Positions 17,035-27,592 are shown, numbered from the stretch's first letter. The stretch: DNA of 64,000 nucleotides from Sporolactobacillus sp. THM7-7 (GCF_004153225.1 NZ_SEMB01000009.1:1-64000); one strand, 5' to 3'. The notes: a model not told the origin generated them from the letters alone. Numbers and translations are program-made.

Positions 17035-17566
17035 AATTCCGAAGCATATACGCAAAGCCGATGGCATTCAGCAAGTCGGTCACGTCTTTTTTTGCTGCGG
17101 CGCTGTCACCGGCAATCGGCAGTGCCCGGCGCTGCGGATCCCCGTTCGGCTTTCCGGTTGTGACAATTTCACCGGCAATGATTGAATTAAAGGCTTTAAC
17201 AACGTGAGCTTCGGGAAAATGCTTTGCCGTCAGTTCACTCGTTGTGGTCGATTTACTGTCGAGTGACGCAATCCGGCCGTCGCGTCCCGGGTAGTAATTC
17301 ATGGTATCGATCAGCGTTTTTCCGGCTGTTCCGTCAGTTGGAAGTTTCGGCAGGGCATAGAGGGGAACGGTGACAACAACCATGTCTCCTTCGCGTGCCG
17401 CCTGTTCAGCAGTCGCCGCTTCAGCTTTCGGGCCGAGTTTCCGAATGAGTCCCTTCAGCGTTTCCGGACCACGGGAATTCGACATCACGACCGAATAGCC
17501 GGCGCGGATTGCACTTGTTGCGACGGCCTGTCCGATATTTCCACTTCCGATAAATCCGATTTTCAT
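16976..17566 (-). pseudogene. F420/NADP-dependent oxidoreductase-like protein, C-terminus lost
   Basis: The first 170 or so residues match NADP oxidoreductases of the coenzyme F420-dependent family: MKIGFIGSGNIGQAV binds the nucleotide, and the AFNSI and LPIAGD stretches follow. After LLNAIGFAY (about 17050) the usual tail (a VDAGPL-like segment) is replaced by out-of-frame panE sequence read backwards. The protein is about 25 residues short of family features and ends in unrelated residues. It might still fold, but the junction shows a deletion. Confidence 0.7.
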
Positions 17567-17865
17567 TGGACGTTACCCCCTTTTTGAATTCAGCTACAGT
17601 CTAGCATGCCCCTCTGGCTGTGTCTATTCATGGGCATTGTTCACGGAGATCGCTTTTTTACGTCCTGTAACCCATGCGCGCAATATCTGTTTTGGGTCTG
17701 GCAGCCGTTTTTCAGCCGGAAAAAAGCGGCAGGCGGCGGCATCTGTCCGATCAATGCCGCTCCGGATTCTGCTGCTTCAGCACAGGACTGATGCACATGC
17801 TTCGCTCTCTCTGTTATCCGGGTCTATAATAGATCATGAAGTATAGTAAGGAGCGGGTGATTATA

Positions 17866-18849
17866 GTGAAGGCTGTTGTCGTTTCTGATTTTGGTGATCC
17901 GGGTGTTTTGAAGTATGTCGACAGGAAGCTGCCTGAAATTGGGCCGGGGCAGGTGCTGATCCGCGTGGCGGCAACAAGTGTCAATTTTGCGGATATCATG
18001 TCCCGGCAGGGGAGATACCACTCCGGTGCTAAACCGCCCTTTATTCCAGGGCTCGACGCTGCCGGTATCATTGAAAAAACGGGTTCAGAGGTTCAGCATC
18101 TCAGACCCGGTCAGCGTGTCATTGCGCTCTTGAAACAGGGCTCTTACTCCGAATATGTGGCAGCGGATCAGGATCTGACATTTCCGATCCCGGATCACAT
18201 GGACTTCGAACAAGCGGCTGCCTGTCCGACGGTTTCATTCACATCGTACAAGCTTCTTGCCGATGTCGCCCGTCTTTCCCCGGGTGAAACGGTGCTGATT
18301 CATGCAGCTGCAGGCGGGATTGGGACGACGGCTGTCCGGCTGGCGAAAATTCTCGGAGCCGGGCGGGTTATTGGGACGGTCGGCAGTGACGGGAAAAAAC
18401 AGATTGTCCGTGATGCAGGTGCGGACGCTGTGATTAACTACCGGAAGGAAGATTTTGCTGAAGAAGTCAGATCGTTAACCGGAAGCAGAGGTGCTGATGT
18501 AATTCTCGACTCCGTCTCGGGCGAAGTGGGTGAGAAGAGTCTCACATGCCTTGCCATGTACGGCCGTCTGGTTAATTTCGGAAGTGCAGGCGGCGGGACC
18601 GGTCATTTCAAAACGACGGATCTCCATGCCAGCTGCCGCGCCGTACTTGGTTTCAGCCTGGGTACGACAATCAGAAACCGGCCGGAGGCGCTTCGTGATG
18701 CAGCGGATCATCTTTTTCGCTATTTTGAGGATGGCCGTCTGAACATGAAAATCGGCCGTCATTATTCACTGAAAGAAGCGGCCCAGGCGCAGGAATGGAT
18801 GGAAAGCAGGCAGAGTACAGGCAAGATTTTGCTTGATGTGCAGGATTAA
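17866..18849 (+). CDS. Quinone oxidoreductase-like medium-chain dehydrogenase
   Basis: This 327-aa zinc-independent MDR protein likely uses NADPH to reduce quinones or enones. It shows the GroES-like half (residues 1-125, TSVNFADIMSRQG) and the Rossmann half with HAAAGGIGTTAVRLAK near residue 145. The GTG at 17866 was chosen over an ATG at 17836 because the protein then begins MKAVVVSDFGDPGVL as in the family, AAGGAG lies upstream (17848-17853), and a TATAAT at 17825-17830 would place the transcript start too close to 17836. A terminator follows immediately. The 300 bp upstream hold no supported gene. Confidence 0.87.
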   Translation: MKAVVVSDFGDPGVLKYVDRKLPEIGPGQVLIRVAATSVNFADIMSRQGRYHSGAKPPFIPGLDAAGIIEKTGSEVQHLRPGQRVIALLKQGSYSEYVAADQDLTFPIPDHMDFEQAAACPTVSFTSYKLLADVARLSPGETVLIHAAAGGIGTTAVRLAKILGAGRVIGTVGSDGKKQIVRDAGADAVINYRKEDFAEEVRSLTGSRGADVILDSVSGEVGEKSLTCLAMYGRLVNFGSAGGGTGHFKTTDLHASCRAVLGFSLGTTIRNRPEALRDAADHLFRYFEDGRLNMKIGRHYSLKEAAQAQEWMESRQSTGKILLDVQD

Positions 18850-18853
18850 AGTG

Positions 18854-18880
18854 GCACCCTGATGAAGGGTGCTTTTTATT
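18854..18880 (+). terminator. Intrinsic terminator
   Basis: GCACCCT and AGGGTGC form a stem around a short loop followed by TTTTTATTTT, 5 bp after the oxidoreductase stop codon. Confidence 0.85.
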
Positions 18881-18918
18881 TTCTTATTAAATAAGTATTG
18901 TCTAATATAATTATATAA

Positions 18919-20220
18919 GAATACGCAGTTAACAATGAAGGTAATCGAACCTCAGGCTTTGAAATCAATACATTGACGATTATGGCTAATGAAAGCTATG
19001 AACAGTTTGCCAAATCATTACAAACTGAAATCGAGGAAGAAACGGGCATCCGTTTTGGACATCTGTCGGAAGATGTTTTTGCCGGCATTGTAATTTGCAG
19101 AAATGAACTGGACGAGCCTGAGCTTCTCGGCAAGCAGAAATCGGAACAAGTTTTTACGTATTTAAAAGATCAGGCGTACATCAACGGAAAAGGAAAAATA
19201 GAAGATACACTGAAGGAAGCGATTAAAGAAAAAACACTGACTTTTCCTGAAGAATTCTCTGATGTTCAGGATCAGTTAGTCTCAGTGATTAAAGAGCATA
19301 CGAAGGATTATCAAATCAGGAAACGCTCAGATCGTCACGTGGCTAAGGTAAAAGAGAAGATACTAGAAAACGAGGATTTTCGACACTTATGGGACCGTAT
19401 CAAATATCAGACGCGCTTTTCCGTTCACTTCGACAGTAATCAGCTGATTTCAGCGTGTGCCGCTGCCCTGAAGGAAAAGCTGAGTATACCTTCTATAAAA
19501 TTGCGCTATGAAAAGGGAGCAGCCTCAATCAGTAAAGCGGGAGTTGTGATCCGAGAAGAAGAAAAAACCTATGAACAACATGTCGACGGGCATTTTGCCG
19601 TTCCTGATATTATTACATTCCTGCAGAACGAAACGCAACTCACAAGACATTCACTCGTCCGGATTTTGAAAGAGAGCAAGACGCTTTATTTATTCGAACG
19701 AAACCCTCAGTTATACATGGGCGATGTAGCCAAGATCATCAATTCGACAAAGAGAAGTTTCATTGTTGACGGGATTACATATCGAAAGATTGGCGATAAT
19801 GCCTATTATTCTCAGGAATTATTTAAGACGAAGGAACTTAAGGGCTATTTAAAATCAAACATGATTCCAGTTGAAGATGATCGCTCCCCCTATGACTATA
19901 TTGTTTATGATTCAGACACTGAGCGACGATTTGCGGAAGACTGCGCGAAAGATCCGAACGTGAAGATGTTCGTCAAGTTACCGGACTGGTTTCAGATTCA
20001 TACGCCACTTGGAAATTATAACCCTGACTGGACGGTCTCGATAGTGGAAAACGGTAATGAAAATTTTTATTTTATTGCTGAAACGAAAGGAAATATCCTG
20101 AGTGAATCCCTGCGACCGACAGAGCAGGGCAAGATTCGGTGTGGTAAAAAACATTTTGTCGCGCTGGATACCGGGGTCCGGTTGAAGGAAACAACGAGCT
20201 TGAAAGGGCTATATGATTAA
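18919..20220 (+). pseudogene. Type III restriction enzyme Res subunit, C-terminal half only
   Basis: The open frame starts just after a TAA at 18916 and enters directly with EGNRTSGFEINTLTIMANESY, a segment from the middle of type III Res proteins just after the helicase motor. It continues to the C-terminal endonuclease region, PDWTVSI then FIAETKGN, the PD-(D/E)xK nuclease signature. The N-terminal 500 or so residues with the helicase motifs are missing, and no Mod methylase gene is present, so the system is dead. An isolated nuclease domain could be expressed from ATG codons such as 18982, but nothing supports that. Confidence 0.82.
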
Positions 20221-20666
20221 TCTCTTTTTATGTATGTAAGCTCATCTTCTGTAAGCAGGTGTTTATAGGCTGTGTACCAAGTAAAATTAGAAATACCGAT
20301 TGACGGGATACGCAAATCGTTTGCAGCTTTGAACGGTGCGGGCGGGATATCACTGATCACCAGATCAACCTGATTTTCGGTCAAAAAATCTTTTTCCTGC
20401 TGAACGCGGCTTGGCAGCTGATCAAGAAATGTCTTAACTTCACCCTGAACCGATCCGGATCAGGTACCAGCGAGTGAGGGAGAAGAACGTAACCGAGGTC
20501 ATTATTTCCCTTGCGAACGGCGACTCTCCCACACTTAATGAACGCACTGAGCGATTTCTTTAAAAAATCGAGAGAAAATGAGTTGCTAACGATGATTTTA
20601 GCCTCTGTTTCTTGGCACAGTTCTCTGATGATGGCGATGCTCCTCGATGCATGTCCGTACCCATAA
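20221..20666 (-). pseudogene. Fragment of a glycosyltransferase-like protein
   Basis: Read on the minus strand, one frame gives FSDYGYGHASRSIAIIRELC and later GNNDLGYVLLPHSLVPDPDRF; after a frameshift near 20460 another gives KTFLDQLPSRVQQEKDFL, then VDLVISDIPPAPFKAANDL and IGISNFTWYTAYKHL. This resembles the N-terminal part of the UDP-glycosyltransferase/MurG-like family that includes the front half of plant L-arabinokinase. It lacks its C-terminal half (cut at the end of the Res fragment) and probably its first residues. No intact gene remains. Confidence 0.6.
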
Positions 20667-20705
20667 TCAGAAAAGCCAAGCGAGTGGACGGAATGCTATA
20701 AACGG

Positions 20706-21281
20706 TTGAGAATGCTCGTTCTTGACTGTGGGCTGACCGAAGATTTTAAGTGGATGCATCCTTGTTACACGCTTGAGGGAAAAAACATCGTTTTAATTCA
20801 TGGATTTAAGGAATATTGTGCGCTTCTGTTTCACAAAGGTGCGTTGTTGAAGGATGCCTACGGGATTCTTATCCAACAGACGGAGCGTGTACAGGCGGCG
20901 CGCCAGATTCGGTTCACCAATGTTCAGGAAATAGTTGACATGGAACTCACCTTGAAAGCCTATATTCAGGAAGCCATTGACGTTGAAAAAGCCGGTTTGA
21001 AGGCAGAAGTTAAGTGGAAGACGGCGTTAGACATTCCTGAAGAACTGAAGAATAAATTCGATGAACTCCCTGCGTTGAAAACGGATTTTGAAGCGTTGAC
21101 GCCGGGACGGCAAAACGCCTACATTTATTATTTTTCGCAAGCGAAACGAGTGGCAACGCGGGAGTCAAGGATTGAAAAATGTGTGCCGAGAATTCTCCAG
21201 GGAAAAGGGCTAAATGATTGCGTATGCGGGCACTCGAAAAAAATGCCCCGCTGCGACGGCTCGCACAAGAATATTCGATGA
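20706..21281 (+). CDS. YdeI-like DUF1801 protein with a CDGSH-type tail
   Basis: This 191-aa protein has the YdeI/DUF1801 fold (LDCGLTEDFKWMHPCYT, then GFKEYCALLFHKGALLKD) and the YdeI C-terminal helices (ALTPGRQNAYIYYFSQAKRVATRESRIEK). It ends with CVCGHSKKMPRCDGSH, which fits the CDGSH iron-sulfur consensus C-x-C-x2-S-x3-P-x-C-D-G-S-H exactly. The frame is open upstream to 20667 and reads like family sequence (EWTECYKRLRM), so the first 15-25 residues have probably been lost at the junction with the neighbouring fragment; TTG 20706 is the first plausible start. Function is unknown. Confidence 0.7.
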   Translation: MRMLVLDCGLTEDFKWMHPCYTLEGKNIVLIHGFKEYCALLFHKGALLKDAYGILIQQTERVQAARQIRFTNVQEIVDMELTLKAYIQEAIDVEKAGLKAEVKWKTALDIPEELKNKFDELPALKTDFEALTPGRQNAYIYYFSQAKRVATRESRIEKCVPRILQGKGLNDCVCGHSKKMPRCDGSHKNIR

Positions 21282-21385
21282 GAAAATAAATGAAATTTTA
21301 AGGGATTACCTCGCTTTACGTTCATTCAAGTCCGCCGCCCCAAACGACGATTTTTATTGATTCAGAAACCATTCGGTTATTCAGT

Positions 21386-21427
21386 GAAAAAAGCACCATT
21401 TCACTGCTTGATGCAGGAAATGGTGCT
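21386..21427 (-). terminator. Terminator of the tal-tkt operon
   Basis: On the minus strand GCACCATTTC and GAAATGGTGC make a perfect 10-bp stem followed by six T, about 105 bp after the tkt stop codon. Confidence 0.85.
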
Positions 21428-21515
21428 CACTCATCATTGTTCCGTGTTAGCGATTTTCCGTGGCCCTGATGGCCCTCTATGGCCAAGTGCTCACTCATCA
21501 TTGTTCCGCGCTAGC
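21423..21515. repeat. Direct repeat of about 28 bp, two copies
   Basis: GTGCTCACTCATCATTGTTCCG followed by a TAGC close behind occurs at about 21423-21450 and 21487-21514, with a couple of differences. It separates the terminator from the end of tkt and has no evident function. Confidence 0.7.
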
Positions 21516-21529
21516 ATTGAGTGAATCGA

Positions 21530-23539
21530 TCATTTTTGTTTGGCTAGGTATTCCATAAAGCGTTCAGCGACATGCTCCGGCGTGAAGCCGTACGCTGCGG
21601 TGACTTCTGAACCTTTGCCGGAGGCGCCGAACCGGTCGATGGTGAGGCAGGTACCGTCGGATCCGATATAACGGTCCCAGCCGAATGAGGAAGCCATTTC
21701 TATGCCGATTCGTTTTGTAAGCTGCGGCGGGAGCACTTGATCCCGGTATTCCTTGCTTTGTTCATCAAACCGAGTAAATGAAGGCAGACTGACGACGCGG
21801 ACATTGATATGATCCTCAGAGAGCAGTTTCTGAGCTTCAATTGCCAGACCGACTTCCGAACCGGTGGCAATCAGAATGCCATCTTCAGCTTTTTCTGTAT
21901 CTGCGGGTGAAACCACATAACCTCCGCGTTTGATCCCTTCCGGTGCTCCGGAAACTTCGCCTTCGTAAGTCTTTGTATTTTGCCGCGTCAGTACGAGGAC
22001 GGTCGGTTCATCCGTACTTTCAACCGCCAGTTTCCAGGCTTCCCGTGTTTCGACCGCATCGGCCGGCCGAAGAACATTGAGATTCGGAATGGAACGAAGT
22101 CCGGCGAGCTGCTCGATCGGTTCATGCGTCGGCCCGTCTTCGCCGACTGCAATACTGTCATGGGTAAAGACAAAGATTGACGGAATTTTCATCAATGCCG
22201 CTAAGCGCAGTGCCGGCTTCAGATAGTCGGAAAAAGTGAAGAAAGTCGAGCCATAAGCCTTAACACCGCCGTGAAGCGTCATACCATTCACAATAGCAGC
22301 CATGGCAAACTCCCGAACACCGAACCAGATGTTTTTACGCTCATAATGACCTGCCTGAAAATCTCCGCTGTCGTTCAAATAAGTCTTTACCGAGGAAAAG
22401 AGGTCGGCCGCGCCGCCGAACAGATTGGGCAGCCGTTTATTCAAGGCTTGCATCACTTCACCGGAAAGCTTGCGCGTGGCCGCTTCGGTACCGGCTGGGT
22501 AATCCGGGAGTTCCTGTGCATAATCCGCGGGAACGCCGCCCTTCATTATCGCGGTGAACTCCCTGGCCGCTTCTGGATAAGCCTCGGCATAATCCGAAAG
22601 CAGCTGTTCCCATTTTTCTTCGGCCAGCGTGCCGGCTCTTTCACTCTGTGCGCAATGCTGGTACACTTCTTCGGGAACTTCAAAGGGGTCGTACGTCCAT
22701 CCGTAGCCCTTTTTGGCAAGCGCCGCTTCCTGCTTTCCGAGCGGCGAACCGTGTACCTGATGCGTGCCGGAAACATTCGGCGCGCCGTACCCGATCACGG
22801 TACGGACTTCAATTAATGAAGGATGATGAATATCGGCTTTCGCCTCGTTCAGCGCCTGTTCGATCGCATCCAGATTATTTCCATCCTCAACGACGAGTGT
22901 CTGCCAGCCATAGCTTTGGAATCTTTGCCGGACGTTTTCCGTAAAAGCCATGTCGGTTCCGCCGTCCAGAGAAATTTTATTAGAATCGTACAAGACAATT
23001 AATTTGCCCAGTTTCAGATGGCCGGCAAGCGAAGCCGCTTCCGCAGTCACGCCTTCCATCAGATCCCCGTCGCCGCAAAGGACATAGGTATCGTGATCGA
23101 CAACCGGATAGGCTGGCCGATTGTACTTTCCGGCCAGATGAGCTTCAGCCATCGCCATGCCGGTTGCCATCGCCAATCCCTGTCCGAGGGGACCGGTTGT
23201 TGCTTCGACTCCCGGGGTCTGTCCGTATTCGGGGTGCCCCGGCGTTTTACTGCCAAATTGTCTGAATTGCTTTAGATCCTCAATCGTCAGACCGTAGCCG
23301 AAGAGATGGAGCAAACTGTACAGCAGCGCGGATCCGTGTCCGGCCGATAGAACAAATCGGTCACGATTGAACCATTTTGGGTTTTTCGGATTGTGGACCA
23401 TCACACGGGACCACAGCGTGTATGCCATGGGGGCGGCACCCATCGGAAGACCCGGGTGACCGGAATTTGCCTGATTAGTCATGTCGATCGACAAGGTTCG
23501 TATTGTATCAACAGCCAGCTGATCCATTTGTTTCTTCAT
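21530..23539 (-). CDS. tkt: Transketolase
   Basis: This 669-aa thiamine-diphosphate enzyme moves two-carbon units between sugar phosphates in the non-oxidative pentose phosphate pathway. It has the N-terminal [14 protein letters not shown] stretch, the cofactor motif GDGDLMEGV through [10 protein letters not shown] (residues 155-190), and the pyrimidine domain with [28 protein letters not shown] precedes the ATG. It is the last gene of the second gluconate/pentose phosphate operon, 31 bp after tal, and ends before a strong terminator. Confidence 0.96.
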   Translation of the reverse strand: MKKQMDQLAVDTIRTLSIDMTNQANSGHPGLPMGAAPMAYTLWSRVMVHNPKNPKWFNRDRFVLSAGHGSALLYSLLHLFGYGLTIEDLKQFRQFGSKTPGHPEYGQTPGVEATTGPLGQGLAMATGMAMAEAHLAGKYNRPAYPVVDHDTYVLCGDGDLMEGVTAEAASLAGHLKLGKLIVLYDSNKISLDGGTDMAFTENVRQRFQSYGWQTLVVEDGNNLDAIEQALNEAKADIHHPSLIEVRTVIGYGAPNVSGTHQVHGSPLGKQEAALAKKGYGWTYDPFEVPEEVYQHCAQSERAGTLAEEKWEQLLSDYAEAYPEAAREFTAIMKGGVPADYAQELPDYPAGTEAATRKLSGEVMQALNKRLPNLFGGAADLFSSVKTYLNDSGDFQAGHYERKNIWFGVREFAMAAIVNGMTLHGGVKAYGSTFFTFSDYLKPALRLAALMKIPSIFVFTHDSIAVGEDGPTHEPIEQLAGLRSIPNLNVLRPADAVETREAWKLAVESTDEPTVLVLTRQNTKTYEGEVSGAPEGIKRGGYVVSPADTEKAEDGILIATGSEVGLAIEAQKLLSEDHINVRVVSLPSFTRFDEQSKEYRDQVLPPQLTKRIGIEMASSFGWDRYIGSDGTCLTIDRFGASGKGSEVTAAYGFTPEHVAERFMEYLAKQK

Positions 23540-23570
23540 TAATGATTCCCTCCGATCATAATATAACGGC

Positions 23571-24284
23571 TTACAAAATGGAAAACCCGAGTGCTTTAAT
23601 ATCCTTATTAAATCCTTTGACCGTATCCAGTGATACCGTATCCAGTGGTTTGCCGATATTGCCCTTTAATTTACTGATGATGGCTGGGGTGCAGGTAATA
23701 ATATCAACGCCGAGCTGTTCCGCCTGAAAGACGTTAATCACCTCTCGCGAACTGGCCCAGAGAAGATTTGCCTCGGGTCTTGTATCGCACAACGCGACGC
23801 TTCGCTGCATGTAGGGCAGCGGATCCCGGCCGGTATCGGCGATCCGCCCGGCAAAAACCGAAACAATATTATCCGTGCCCGGAGCAAAAGCATGAACCGT
23901 TTGTTCCACTTGCGGAACGGTGAGAATAGCGGTTACATTCAGATTAATACCGTCTTCCGACAGCTTACTGATTAACGGAATGGCGCTTTCGCCTTTTGTA
24001 TTCTGAATCGGAATCTTGACATAGACGTTTTTCCCCAGGCTGTGGATCTTGCGCGCCTCTTTTTCCATTGTGTCGAAATCGTCCGCAAACACTTCGAAAG
24101 AAATCGGCAGATCAGGAATTTTTTCCAGAACTTCTTTGGCAAATCCAACGTAATCCGTAATTCCGGCCTTCTTCATCAGGCTCGGGTTCGTTGTGAATCC
24201 ACTGACAAACCCGGCGTGATAAGCGTCCAGCATATCATCCAGTACCGCACCGTCCGCATAGATTTTAACATTAAGATGATCCAT
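23571..24284 (-). CDS. tal: Transaldolase, small TalC/FSA-type
   Basis: This protein of about 237 aa transfers dihydroxyacetone units between sugar phosphates. The short length and [14 protein letters not shown] place it in the bacterial transaldolase group related to fructose-6-phosphate aldolase. The Schiff-base lysine is Lys90 in [12 protein letters not shown]. The ATG at 24284 was preferred because AAAGGTGG lies 8 nt upstream; the GTG four codons earlier overlaps that site. It sits between gntP2 and tkt, so gluconate-derived pentose phosphates flow directly into its step. The 160 bp to gntP2 hold no gene. Confidence 0.93.
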   Translation of the reverse strand: MDHLNVKIYADGAVLDDMLDAYHAGFVSGFTTNPSLMKKAGITDYVGFAKEVLEKIPDLPISFEVFADDFDTMEKEARKIHSLGKNVYVKIPIQNTKGESAIPLISKLSEDGINLNVTAILTVPQVEQTVHAFAPGTDNIVSVFAGRIADTGRDPLPYMQRSVALCDTRPEANLLWASSREVINVFQAEQLGVDIITCTPAIISKLKGNIGKPLDTVSLDTVKGFNKDIKALGFSIL

Positions 24285-24455
24285 CAAAAATTCCACCTTT
24301 CGCTGATTGATGATTTATGATTACGGTTCAGACACTGCCGGACATCAGCAGATCAAACCGTGAATCCTGTGATTCAGCATTGACGTGATTAAAACCGCCT
24401 CGGCATCGGAGACGTATCTATACAATATACAAAATACAAACTCATTCACCCTTAG

Positions 24456-25784
24456 TCAGACGAATGCGTCCATAATCATAGCTACGAAAAATGCTGCAAA
24501 AGACAGCAGGGTTTCTAACACCGTCCAGGTCTTGAATGTTTGCTTGACTGAAAGCCCCAGATATTCTTTGACCAGCCAGAAGCCCGCATCGTTCACGTGA
24601 GAGAGCATCAACGAACCGGCACCGGTCGCAATCACTAAAAGCGGAAGATTGACACCGGTCATATGAACGACAATCGGATCGACGATGCCGGCGGCTGTCG
24701 TTAAGGCAACGGTCGCCGAACCGGTTGCCACGCGGATAAGTCCGGCAACGACAAAAGCCATAACAAGCGGTGACAGCTGCCATTGTGCCGCGACGTCAGC
24801 AATCGCATCGCCGACACCTGAAGAAATCAGGATCTGCTTAAAGGCGCCGCCCGCGCCAATGATCATCATAATCGATGCCAGCGGAGCCAGAGAATCGCCG
24901 GTCAATTTATTGATCATTTTCCGGCTGATGCCTTGCCGGATCCCCAAAAGGTAATAAGCGGCAAAAACCGAAATGAGTAAAGCAATCAACGGATGACCGA
25001 TGAAATTCAGTAAATTGGCGAGCCACGGCGGCATCGGTACAAACGGCACAATCACCGTACCAACCATCAGAATAATCGGCAGCAGGATGGTAAAAAACGA
25101 AACGCCGGTTGACGGATAAGTGGTTGCCGAAACATTGGCCGCAACGACGTTCGGTTCCGTTTCCGGCTTGACTCTCTTGCTGATATAGTAGGCAAACAGC
25201 GGGCCGCCGATAATGCCGGTCAGAAGCGTTACAATCAGTGAATAAAGCAGAACCTGGCCGACGTCGGCATGGAAAATACCAATCGCCGTCATGGCACCGG
25301 GGTGCGGCGGAACAATACCGTGGGAGATCGACAGTGCAGCGATCATCGGTATGGCAATCAGCAGCAAATTCTTTTTCGTTGTTTTCTGGATTGCAATGAC
25401 TAAAGGCAGCAGAATGACCAGACCCACTTCAAAAAATACCGGAATACTGATAATCAAACCGGCAAAGAAGGTTGCCCATGGGAGGTTCCGTTCACCAAAG
25501 GCTCGAGTAAAGAACGTCGATATCTGAACCCCGGCTCCCGATTCAGACATCATTTTGCCGAGGATTGTCCCCAGTGCCAGAATTCCTAGCAGCGAACTGA
25601 GAATGCCGCCGACCCCTTGTTCATAATCCGTTGCAATTTTCGTAATCGGAAGGCCTGCCGCAATACCAAGTAGCAAGCTTGCCACTGACAGACTGATAAA
25701 AGCATGCCACTTGAATAAGGTAACGCCGACAATCACGAGGACGATGGCAAGTATCGTGATCGTGATCAGATAAGCACTGCTCAT
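24456..25784 (-). CDS. gntP: Gluconate:H+ symporter GntP (copy 2)
   Basis: This 442-aa permease is nearly residue-for-residue the same as the copy at 12418-13746, including FAGLIISIPVFFEVGLVILLP and SHGIVPPHPGAMTAIG. The ATG at 25784 gives the same start and length as that copy; two further in-frame starts lie 3 and 9 bp upstream. In this locus it follows gntK2 and an eda remnant and precedes tal and tkt. The strong similarity between copies points to recent duplication or gene conversion. Confidence 0.92.
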   Translation of the reverse strand: MSSAYLITITILAIVLVIVGVTLFKWHAFISLSVASLLLGIAAGLPITKIATDYEQGVGGILSSLLGILALGTILGKMMSESGAGVQISTFFTRAFGERNLPWATFFAGLIISIPVFFEVGLVILLPLVIAIQKTTKKNLLLIAIPMIAALSISHGIVPPHPGAMTAIGIFHADVGQVLLYSLIVTLLTGIIGGPLFAYYISKRVKPETEPNVVAANVSATTYPSTGVSFFTILLPIILMVGTVIVPFVPMPPWLANLLNFIGHPLIALLISVFAAYYLLGIRQGISRKMINKLTGDSLAPLASIMMIIGAGGAFKQILISSGVGDAIADVAAQWQLSPLVMAFVVAGLIRVATGSATVALTTAAGIVDPIVVHMTGVNLPLLVIATGAGSLMLSHVNDAGFWLVKEYLGLSVKQTFKTWTVLETLLSFAAFFVAMIMDAFV

Positions 25785-25857
25785 CATTGTCACCGCTTTC
25801 TCTTATAAAATGTGTGATTGATTTTCTGGATCAAAATTATTTTTTATGGTCGATTGG

Positions 25858-25950
25858 GACGAAACGTATGCGCCTACTTTATGAACAAACTGTTCCTCAT
25901 TCTCTTCAAACCGCGTGTGGTTCCCATTTTCCGTACCCTTTCTGTGACCA
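25858..25950 (-). pseudogene. Remnant of the KDPG aldolase 3' end
   Basis: Between gntK2 and gntP2 the minus strand encodes KGTENGNHTRFEENEEQFVHKVGAYV, matching the last 27 or so residues of Eda (KGAEKGNYTRVEENAEQFARRVSAHV). No other part of eda or edd remains here. The locus was therefore once gntK-edd-eda-gntP like the first operon and lost its Entner-Doudoroff genes by deletion, leaving this scar. Confidence 0.8.
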
Positions 25951-26010
25951 TCGATTTTTTCATTTTTCCAGATTTCCTTTCTCAAAATGGCAGAAATCTC
26001 AATGGATCGG

Positions 26011-27555
26011 TTATTCTTCAAACTGCCCATGCTGAAAAGCGGCAATATCATTCCATTCGTCATTAAGTTTTCTTGAGAGACGGATAAAAATAGGAAATAA
26101 TTGCTCATAGGCTGCCACATTTTCGGGAATCGGCTGGTGGCTGTGCACTGAACCAATCATCCTGGAAACGATATTCAGATCTTTGGCTTCCCCGGTTGCG
26201 TAGAGGCCGAGAACAGCAGCTCCCAGGCAGGAACTCTCAAAGCTTTCCGGAACGTTAACCGGCTGATCAAAAATATCAGCCATCATCTGCCGCCAGAGCG
26301 CGGAGCGGGCGAAACCGCCGGTCGCCTGAATTTTCTTTGGTTCCCCGGTTCTTTCTCTCATCGCCAGCATGACGCTGAAGAGGTTATAGATGATCCCTTC
26401 CAGAACGGCACGGATCATGTGCTGTTTCTGATGATGCAGCGTCAGCCCAAAGAAAGCGCCGCGGGCATTCGGATTCCATAGCGGTGCACGTTCGCCGCTG
26501 AAATAGGGCTGGAAAATCAAGCCGTCCGAACCGGGTTTGACACGGGAGGCCATGCGTGTGAGTACATCATAGGGACTGATCCCCAAACGTTTGGCCGTTT
26601 CGACTTCGGAAGCCGCAAATTCGTCTCTGGCCCATCGCAGCACGCCGCCGCCGTTATTGACCGGTCCGCCGACGACCCATTTATTCTCAGTGAGTTGATA
26701 ACAAAAAAGTCGTTCTTTTGGATCCGCTGACGGATGGTCAAGCACCGTTCGGATGGCCCCGCTGGTACCGATGGTCACGGCAACAACGCCCGGATCAATC
26801 GCATTAACACCCAGGTTGGATAGAACGCCGTCGCTGGCCCCGAGAACAAACGGTGTATTTTCCCTTAACCCCATGTCAACGGCATATTTTGGATCGAGCC
26901 CTGTTATGATTCGGGTGGTCGATACCGGTTCAGACAAACGATCTTCGTTAATACCGGCCACCTCCATCGCTTCTTTGTCCCAGGTCAGCGAGTCCATTCT
27001 CAGGAGTCCGGTACAGGAGGCAATGGAATAATCGACCACATATTGATGGAACAATCGATAGAAAATGTATTCCTTAATGGAAATGAATTTTGCGGCCTTC
27101 TTGAAAATTTCCGGCTTTTCATGACGCAGCCAAATCAGTTTGGGGAGCGGAGACATCGGATGAATCGGCGTCCCGGTCCGCATGTAGATCTCATGCCCCC
27201 CAAAATCCTCCTTCAGATGTCTGCACCAATCGATACTTCGATTGTCCGCCCAAGTCATGCAGCGCATCAGCGGTTTTCCTGTCTGATCAACCGGAATGAC
27301 GCTATGCATGGCACAACTGAATGAAACGAACCGAATCGACTCCGGACGTACGCCGCTTTTCCCAACAACTTCATGAATGACACCCAGCACTGCCGAGAAG
27401 ATTTCCTCAGGATCCTGTTCGGCAGTAAAGGCATCAGGCGTATACAGGGGATAACCATGATTCGCATAGGACGTGATGGTCCCGTCGATTTGATAGAGTA
27501 CAGCTTTCGTGCTGGTCGTCCCGATATCCACGCCTATCATGTATGCATCGCTCAT
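26011..27555 (-). CDS. gntK: Gluconokinase, FGGY family (copy 2)
   Basis: This 514-aa kinase is a close paralogue of the one at 8369-9943 (same start MSDAYMIGVDIGTTSTKAVLY, same C-terminal ATGGFARSALWRQMMADIF). It produces 6-phosphogluconate for the gnd gene just upstream, so this locus feeds the oxidative pentose phosphate branch rather than the Entner-Doudoroff route. It has its own operator (27593-27606) and a cre-like site in the 230-bp gap to gnd, so it can be transcribed separately. Confidence 0.93.
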   Translation of the reverse strand: MSDAYMIGVDIGTTSTKAVLYQIDGTITSYANHGYPLYTPDAFTAEQDPEEIFSAVLGVIHEVVGKSGVRPESIRFVSFSCAMHSVIPVDQTGKPLMRCMTWADNRSIDWCRHLKEDFGGHEIYMRTGTPIHPMSPLPKLIWLRHEKPEIFKKAAKFISIKEYIFYRLFHQYVVDYSIASCTGLLRMDSLTWDKEAMEVAGINEDRLSEPVSTTRIITGLDPKYAVDMGLRENTPFVLGASDGVLSNLGVNAIDPGVVAVTIGTSGAIRTVLDHPSADPKERLFCYQLTENKWVVGGPVNNGGGVLRWARDEFAASEVETAKRLGISPYDVLTRMASRVKPGSDGLIFQPYFSGERAPLWNPNARGAFFGLTLHHQKQHMIRAVLEGIIYNLFSVMLAMRERTGEPKKIQATGGFARSALWRQMMADIFDQPVNVPESFESSCLGAAVLGLYATGEAKDLNIVSRMIGSVHSHQPIPENVAAYEQLFPIFIRLSRKLNDEWNDIAAFQHGQFEE

Positions 27556-27592
27556 TGTTCAGACCTCTTTTTCTTTTTTTAACGCTTACATA

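Noticed and set aside
17606-17846. Short plus-strand frames before the quinone oxidoreductase
   Set aside because: They lack ribosome binding sites and run through the promoter region.
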